In this document: in pieces, positions 58,323 through 64,000 of the stretch
Layout of the letters: the number at the start of each line of letters is the position of its first letter
Numbering within the stretch: position 1 is the first letter of the stretch
Origin: Dendrocalamus latiflorus
Taxonomy: Eukaryota > Streptophyta > Magnoliopsida > Poales > Poaceae
NCBI GenBank assembly: GCA_017311315.1
Contig: CM029612.1
Coordinates: 17,615,125-17,679,124, forward strand
Length of the DNA: 64,000 nucleotides
Direction of reading: 5' to 3'
Notes under the pieces: generated by a model
The model's database searches: none
Told to the model about the DNA's origin: nothing
Seen by the model: the letters and a program-made list of their open reading frames with translations, nothing else
Program-made: the position numbers and the translations under genes

Positions 58323-59500
58323 CAGTAAACGGTGGCATGGAAATTGAAAAGAAAGACGCACCAAAGACCCGCTCCGTCCTACACGGCACGCCAGTGCACG
58401 CAAGTGGAGGCTGGAGAGAATTTTTGACGTGCGACGGTGGTGAAAAGCCTCAACACGCCGTGCGCACGCTGAAAGTGCCCCGCGCGCGCGTACGCGACAC
58501 ATGGCGCCCGGCCGGCGGCGACGCACGCGCGCCGCGGTGCACGACCCCGTCCAGGGAAGCGGAATTCCGTAAGCCTCGGAAGTGCCGTCCAGTTTGGCCC
58601 GTTAGGGCGAGCACGGGAGGATCTCGGCCGTCCGGCTAGTACTGAGGGCCCGCACGGGCCAAATCTCGGCCGCCGTTTTTCGTTGAGCGTCCGCGTGCTA
58701 AGCTCATGTGCAGGCGGCCTTCGCAAAGCTGTGGCGTCACTGGCCCATGGGCCCGTCGCCGTTCTGGGCGGACCCGTTCAGAGCTTCTGAGCTCTCTCTG
58801 ATTGGGAAATTGGTTACATGATGGAGTGTTGCTGGAGCTGTACCATGGTTTGTGGCATGATGAGTTACGACTCATTTTAGAAACAAGGCTATATGTGTTA
58901 TGGCTTTTTGTTGGTAGCATCAGTAATCCTCAAAGAAAAATGAAATTTTTCTGTTTTCGACTTTTGAAAGAGCTGTGAGATAATCGCGCTGCACGGTGCA
59001 CATGTGAATGCCACGTGAATTCCGCCTGTGTTGGTTGGCCGGGCCCGCATGTAAGCCAGTAGTAACCCAAGAAGCTTCTCAACTTCATGCCTCCCATAAC
59101 TTGGCACGTACACGTTGATGGCTTATATGTGGGGTTGAGCAATTTCATATTCCATCGGAATTAATTGTCGAAGTTGGCCTACTGCGAGATCTGTCAAATC
59201 TTCGCATTTCTTGGCTCACCTAAATGTGTCAGTCTGCTTGCCCCTACGTGTGGTACATGCGAAAACTAGGAATGGGCTCAGGTCCAGGGCGTTGTGCACA
59301 TAGCTATGTGTACGATCATTTACGTAATGACACTGTGTCCTATTAACTCTATCAACTTTAATTTATTACGTAAAAATCTGCATACTTTTGTTTTCAGACT
59401 TAATAACAAATAGGTAAATGATGTCTTCTCAGTTCTTACAATTTTTTAAATATTTTTGGATACTTAAAAAGTAACGTTGAATTATACTAGTACGTAGCCA
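58323..59500. other. Intergenic, partly GC-rich, no gene recognised
   Basis: 58330-58780 is GC-rich with many overlapping frames; 58780-59500 is ordinary sequence. Nothing with a known domain. Confidence 0.3.
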
Positions 59501-60330
59501 TCATTTGTTCGACGGAATGCATATCCACTCAGGAGGGAGATGAGGGGGATGGCACAGGAGGGAGGCGGCTACTGGCGTAGGTGACAAGATTTGACGACGC
59601 GGGCCAAGGCAGATGGCGTTAGTGGAGGAGGTGCAAATGGAGGCAGGGACAGCATCGGCGGGGTAGCGCTTGGGGAGGAGGGGGGAGGCAATCACCGGCG
59701 CAGATGGAGGCGGGGAGGAGGTGTCGGCTCTAGGCAGCCCGGGGAGATGAGGGGGATGGCCAAGGAGGAAGGCGGCATAGCCGATTTCGGCTGCCGTTCG
59801 CTAGCAGCAAGATGCAGAGATGGAGGAGGCGGTGCGAGATTAGCTGCATGGAAGGATGGATCTCTGGCGGCGGCGATCAGAGAGAAGAAGCCGAGAAGGC
59901 AAAGCAGCTGCAGCGGTGGCGACTGTTGGGATCTTCCCGAGGCCTTCGGCACACGGAGAACATCTCATTTTGTAATTTATGTGTAGAGGATTTTTTTTTT
60001 GTTATCACTTTATATTTTTATAAAGAAAAGTAATAAAGAAAGATAGAAGTTTTCTCCTTATCTCTGTGTTTAATCTTGTATTTTTTTATATTACTCTATA
60101 ATTGATTTATCTATTTTAGCATAGGAGGAATCGATCGAAATGGACTCAATAATGATGGTTGCTCAACAGCGACATCCAGGAAGGAGAGCACAGGCGTGGA
60201 GGTGGGTTAGGGTAGTTTTTCTCTTTTTTCGCAGTTTTTTAACCGGTTTTTCCTCGGACATGGAGGGGATGCGTGTATAGGGAGTCAAGGGAGGGTAAGG
60301 TAAACTCTATCTTTATATTATATTAGTAGA
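59501..60330. other. GC-rich block with a ~205-bp direct repeat, no gene recognised
   Basis: The motif ggagatgagggggatggc appears at about 59537 and 59742, each followed by aggagg(g/a)aggcgg. The Gly/Arg-rich open frames are low-complexity and are not called. Confidence 0.35.
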
Positions 60331-62421
60331 TACGTCTTATTTAGGTATTCAAAATTTCTTTAAATTTATATGGCAGTTGAATTATTTTATATAAAATTTC
60401 TGTATTTCAATTAGGCTCTAAAATTTGGTACTCATAAATTCTTGTATTGTAGCGGAGCACATGCCATCCGTAAAAACTAGTATGCAACCTGCGGAATTTG
60501 CGGCGAACAGATTTATATTACACAGACTTTCAAATTAAAGCATAGCAATAACCATAAGATCATTTTTATGTAACTATGATACTTTAACTTTTGATTGTCT
60601 AGCCATAGAATAACGAAATTCTTGTTGCGAAGAAAAAGGCACAATAATACATAAAAGACGAATTTATCTTGTCTTTACGTGGCTTCGCTTTACTAGCTTG
60701 CACATTCGCATGTCTCACAGGAGCCAGCTGAAATAGGTTCTTGATCTTTCCCGTTGCCAATTTCTTTAGTCTGAGTAATCTTTGCACTTTAACCGCTTCA
60801 ATATCTCGACCAATGCTCGTTTCCTCGATAAGACATTGGACATCTCAAGGACTTATCAGCACAGTTAGTGATCTCTCGCCGTCAATTAACTATTCACAAG
60901 AGAGATGGGATTTGTTTGATTTAACCAAATCAAATAAACTATCGTATAAATATTTTCTTAGTGAATCAAATGTGTTGGTGTGCAAGAGATTGTGAAGGAC
61001 TGTTATCTTCTCTTTTAGTTTTTATTAGTAAGGTGTATGTGCATTACAACGGAAATATAAAAAGACAATATATGAATGTATTTAACATCAACGATGATTT
61101 ACTGATTAGATACAATATAGATCATTTAGATAGAAAATTAATGCAGGCAATTAAAAGGGTTTGGCTGTGTAAACTGCCGCTATAGTATATAGGTTGCATG
61201 CGGTTTTAGAGAGAGTAGCTCATGGAGACGGGGACAAGCTATGCCATCATTTTGTGGAAGCTATCCCACATCTTCCTCAATTAGTACAATCCACGGCACA
61301 AATATGATAGGAATGACTGTTGCTCCTCTAAAGATCAAATGATTATTCCTAAATTGGAGGACAAAACAATATCAACAAAACACAACACATATCCAAGAGC
61401 AAAAGCATTAAAACAAATGGAATGAACACAAAGTAAAATAGAACTTTATTCTTTCTAAGAGCAAAGGACAAATACCTATTGCTACGTTGAGGACATATCA
61501 ACATTTTTTTAAGCAAGAAACATACTAAATTCCAAAAAAAAAAGAACTACTGATTGATATGTGAGCAAGGTATAAGATTTTTTAGTTTTGCTTGGCTTCG
61601 ATTTCTTCTGCAAATTGACAACCTAATCTTAATTCCTTAAATTATATGAAAGAGAATAAATAGATCTACGTGTGATAACATTCTTTCTTGATCTTCTCAT
61701 TTGGTAAATCTGTCATAAACCCTGAAAGTAATTCTTTCTGTGAGAAAGGAGAACATGTAGGTGCTTCCTAATAATTGAATAATTAGCTAGAAGTAGGTGG
61801 GTGCAATAAGAAAGAAATAAGGCACTAACCAGAAAATTAGAACACTGCCAAAATATTTTTTTTTAGAAACAAATCCATCCCGTATTGGCCAACACCAAGT
61901 CCACCCTAATGCCAATATTAATTAAGCTGAGCGCAACTAGGTTGGAGCTTTGGCTAGAATGCGCCATGTATAGGACAACTCAAATGGTACTGTAGACAAC
62001 AGTCAAGAAAATGGAAATAGAACATAGTATTCACCCAGCATGGTATGTCTGAACTGAACATCACAAATATCTACATGTATCACAACTCCACAGTACAGTC
62101 TAATAGATGATATGATGCAGTATCGACATAAGACAACTAATTACATCAAGGAACATATTTAAGAGGAAAACCAACTTCCAACAATCCTTGAGAAATTCAC
62201 TAACATGGACTGCCTGAATTAGCTTAAACAAAAGTATTAAATTGTTAGTATAGGCTTCTTATGATTACGTAGCAGTGAATAAGGCATTCGGTGAAAAGAT
62301 GAAATACGATGTGACACATAGGAAAGTACATCAGTTCATAATTGTTCAAAAAACAGTACCAATGACAAGAGAATATTTGTCTACCTCTACACAGATAGTG
62401 CATTAGAAGTACTACATCATA
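60331..62421. other. Intergenic, AT-rich, no gene recognised
   Basis: I see no convincing coding exon, repeat border or RNA gene. Part of it may be downstream or intron sequence of the minus-strand gene whose end appears at 63858. Confidence 0.3.
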
Positions 62422-62429
62422 GTGCTTGC

Positions 62430-63418
62430 CTATGTAGCACGGACACTTGGCAAAATAACCGTATCCGTGTCCAACACCGTGTCGGACACGGATACGACAC
62501 GGACACGTCTTCGACACGTGTCAGAGAAGTATCGGCCGATTTTAGAATTAATTTTAATTAGTAAAATTCTCGACACATGTCGGACACACTAAATAAATGA
62601 TTCGGACACAGCCTGGACACAGCCGGCCCGCCCAAGACACGGGCGGCCGAGGCCGGCCCATAACGTCGCACGCACGGGCGGCCGCATCGTGCCCTAACCC
62701 TAACGCACGCATCGCACCGGCCGAGCGCGTTATTCCCATCTTCCTCGCGCTGCTCCGCTTGTCTGCATCGTCCGCATTGGTCACCGCCCATTGGCTTCCT
62801 CGCCGCCGCCCGCTCCCTCTTCCTCGCCAAGCGCCCGCTCCCTCTTCCTCGCCGCCGCCCGCTCCCACTCTCGCTTCCTCGCCAAGCGCCGCTAGCTTCT
62901 TCCCCAAGCGCCGCTAGCTTCTTCCCCAAGCGCCGCCTGTCGACTTCCTCCCCAAGCGCCGCCTGCTCCCGCTCCCTCTTCCTCGCCGCCGCCCGCTCCC
63001 TATTCCTCGCCGCCGCCCGCTTCCTCCCCGCGCACCGCCGGATTCGTCCCCGCGCGCCGCCGCATTCATCCCTGCGCGTCGCCAGATTCGTCCCCGCGCG
63101 CCGCCGGATTCCTCCCCAAGCGCCGCCGGCTTCTTCCCCACTCGCCGCCTGCTTCTTCCCCACTCGCCGCCGGATTCGTCCCCGCGCGCCACCGAAGTAT
63201 GATCTCCCCCTTCTCTGTTCAGTACTTTAGCATTTAGGGTTGAGAATTGAGATGCACTGCAGTAAGCCAGCACCCAACGATATATGCATTTAGGGTTAGG
63301 CATTTAGCAAACTTGTGATTGATTGTTTGTTTCACTTTCATCATTCTAGAAAAATGGAAGCCACTAATTCTAGTGCTAGAGAGGAGGAAAACACAAGCAT
63401 GTGGAAACATAGAAAATA

Positions 63419-63480
<62 letters not shown>

Positions 63481-63590
63481 TATTATTTAAATATATATAG
63501 CCGTGTCACCGTATCGGTCTTTTTGGGAAAATGGCGAATTCCCGTGTCGGTGTCGTGTCGTGTCGACATATCCATGTCCGTGCTACATAG
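62430..63590. mobile_element. Non-autonomous hAT-like transposon with GC-rich cargo
   Basis: The ends are a perfect inverted repeat CTATGTAGCACGGAC. The 8-bp TSD gtgcttgc is perfect (62422-62429 and 63591-63598). Subterminal gacacggacac-type repeats crowd both ends. The interior has a leader-like GC-rich segment (62610-63200) with tandem units such as ttcttccccaagcgccgc, followed by a TA microsatellite (about 63421-63473). No transposase. The 8-bp duplication favours hAT, though the terminal sequence differs from the cagtggcgg and tagggctgg types in this window. Confidence 0.85.
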
Positions 63591-63598
63591 GTGCTTGC

Positions 63599-63857
63599 AA
63601 TAGCCTCTTTCCATGAAGCAACTCTCACTTTGCTAAACTCTTCTACGCACATGCCATTTGGTTACTGCTAGGCTGCTACCCGTCATGAGCTGCACCACTT
63701 GACCGATCATAAACATCACATATTGCCATTACCCAGTTAAACCAATAAGACCCATAAACACTTTGGAGATCAATCAATTCAAGGAATCAGAAAATGAGGC
63801 ATGCTAACATTGGGTGTTCTACTCAGAAAATTTGACATCACTGCATGTTGCATCGTC
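63599..63857 (-). other. Probable 3' untranslated or downstream region of the edge gene
   Basis: No coding sequence is seen. It lies between the TSD of the hAT-like element and the possible stop codon at 63858. Confidence 0.3.
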
Positions 63858-64000
63858 TCAATGATTAGGTATCGCAGGATGACACCTGCACAGATAATGA
63901 TCATATCATTTCACTAAAACTAAAAAACTAAATTTAGTGAAAAGTTCAAGACTTGAATTATATACCTGTAGAGAACGCTCATAGCAGGATCAAAGTGTTC
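63858..64000 (-). CDS. Possible last two exons of a gene running off the window (partial)
   Basis: Exon pieces 63966-64000 and 63858-63885 on the minus strand are separated by an 80-bp intron with donor ACAG-gtatat and acceptor tgtgcag. The only open frame in the first piece reads EHFDPAMSVLYR and joins in phase to CHPAIPNH and TGA at 63858-63860. The intron size and signals are plausible for a plant. With 20 residues no family can be named, and chance is not excluded. Confidence 0.3.

Noticed and set aside
62558..63163. Minus-strand open frame with repeated GEEAGG-like text
   Set aside because: It comes from translating tandem GC-rich units in the hAT-like element; the repeats are nucleotide units and are open in several frames.

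Overview
The window is nuclear DNA of a flowering plant, almost certainly a grass. It has long gypsy LTRs with GC-rich leaders, CACTA, hAT and Mutator-like elements of grass type, GT-AG introns, and GC-rich first exons. No organellar or bacterial feature is seen. I cannot name the species; a panicoid-type grass is my best guess. I could run no alignment or database search. Family names rest on motifs read directly, and element borders rest mainly on target-site duplications (TSDs) read by eye.

One clearly intact host gene is present. It is a P4-type phospholipid flippase (ALA1-like) on the minus strand, 24206 to 19779, with seven exons whose lengths sum to 3348 nt (1115 codons plus stop). A 200-bp hAT MITE sits in its second intron and a 531-bp hAT element about 255 bp upstream of its ATG. 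A probable last exon of a second minus-strand gene lies at the right edge (63858-64000).

Nearly everything else is transposable elements, often nested, plus gene relics. From left to right: a non-autonomous Athila-type LTR element (236-7104); a hAT-like element (7912-8965); a decayed Copia element on the minus strand (9416-11959); a CACTA element (12254-13678) carrying a shrunken histone H3 relic; a hAT element (14279-15333) carrying an nCBP/4EHP-like cap-binding gene fragment fused to a second fragment; a 3-methylcrotonyl-CoA carboxylase alpha relic split by another hAT element (15701-16876); the flippase gene; a decayed Mutator-like region with a strict 31-bp minisatellite (about 25485-28852); a gypsy solo LTR (29991-36340) holding a 3.4-kb insertion; a CACTA relic with Ulp1-like protease remains (37.4-41.0 kb); an ArfGAP pseudo-exon (43871-44050); a gag-only Copia element (45883-48826); a minus-strand gypsy solo LTR (49959-56701) that contains a Pack-MULE carrying an ERECTA-type receptor kinase fragment; a foldback Mutator-like element (56844-58313); and a hAT-like element (62430-63590).

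The most striking biology is repeated capture of host gene fragments by DNA transposons: histone H3 by CACTA, a cap-binding protein by hAT, and ERECTA by Mutator-like. The nCBP and ERECTA relics keep introns, so they were copied from DNA and not from mRNA. The nested insertions with readable TSDs also give an order of events for the 49-58 kb segment.
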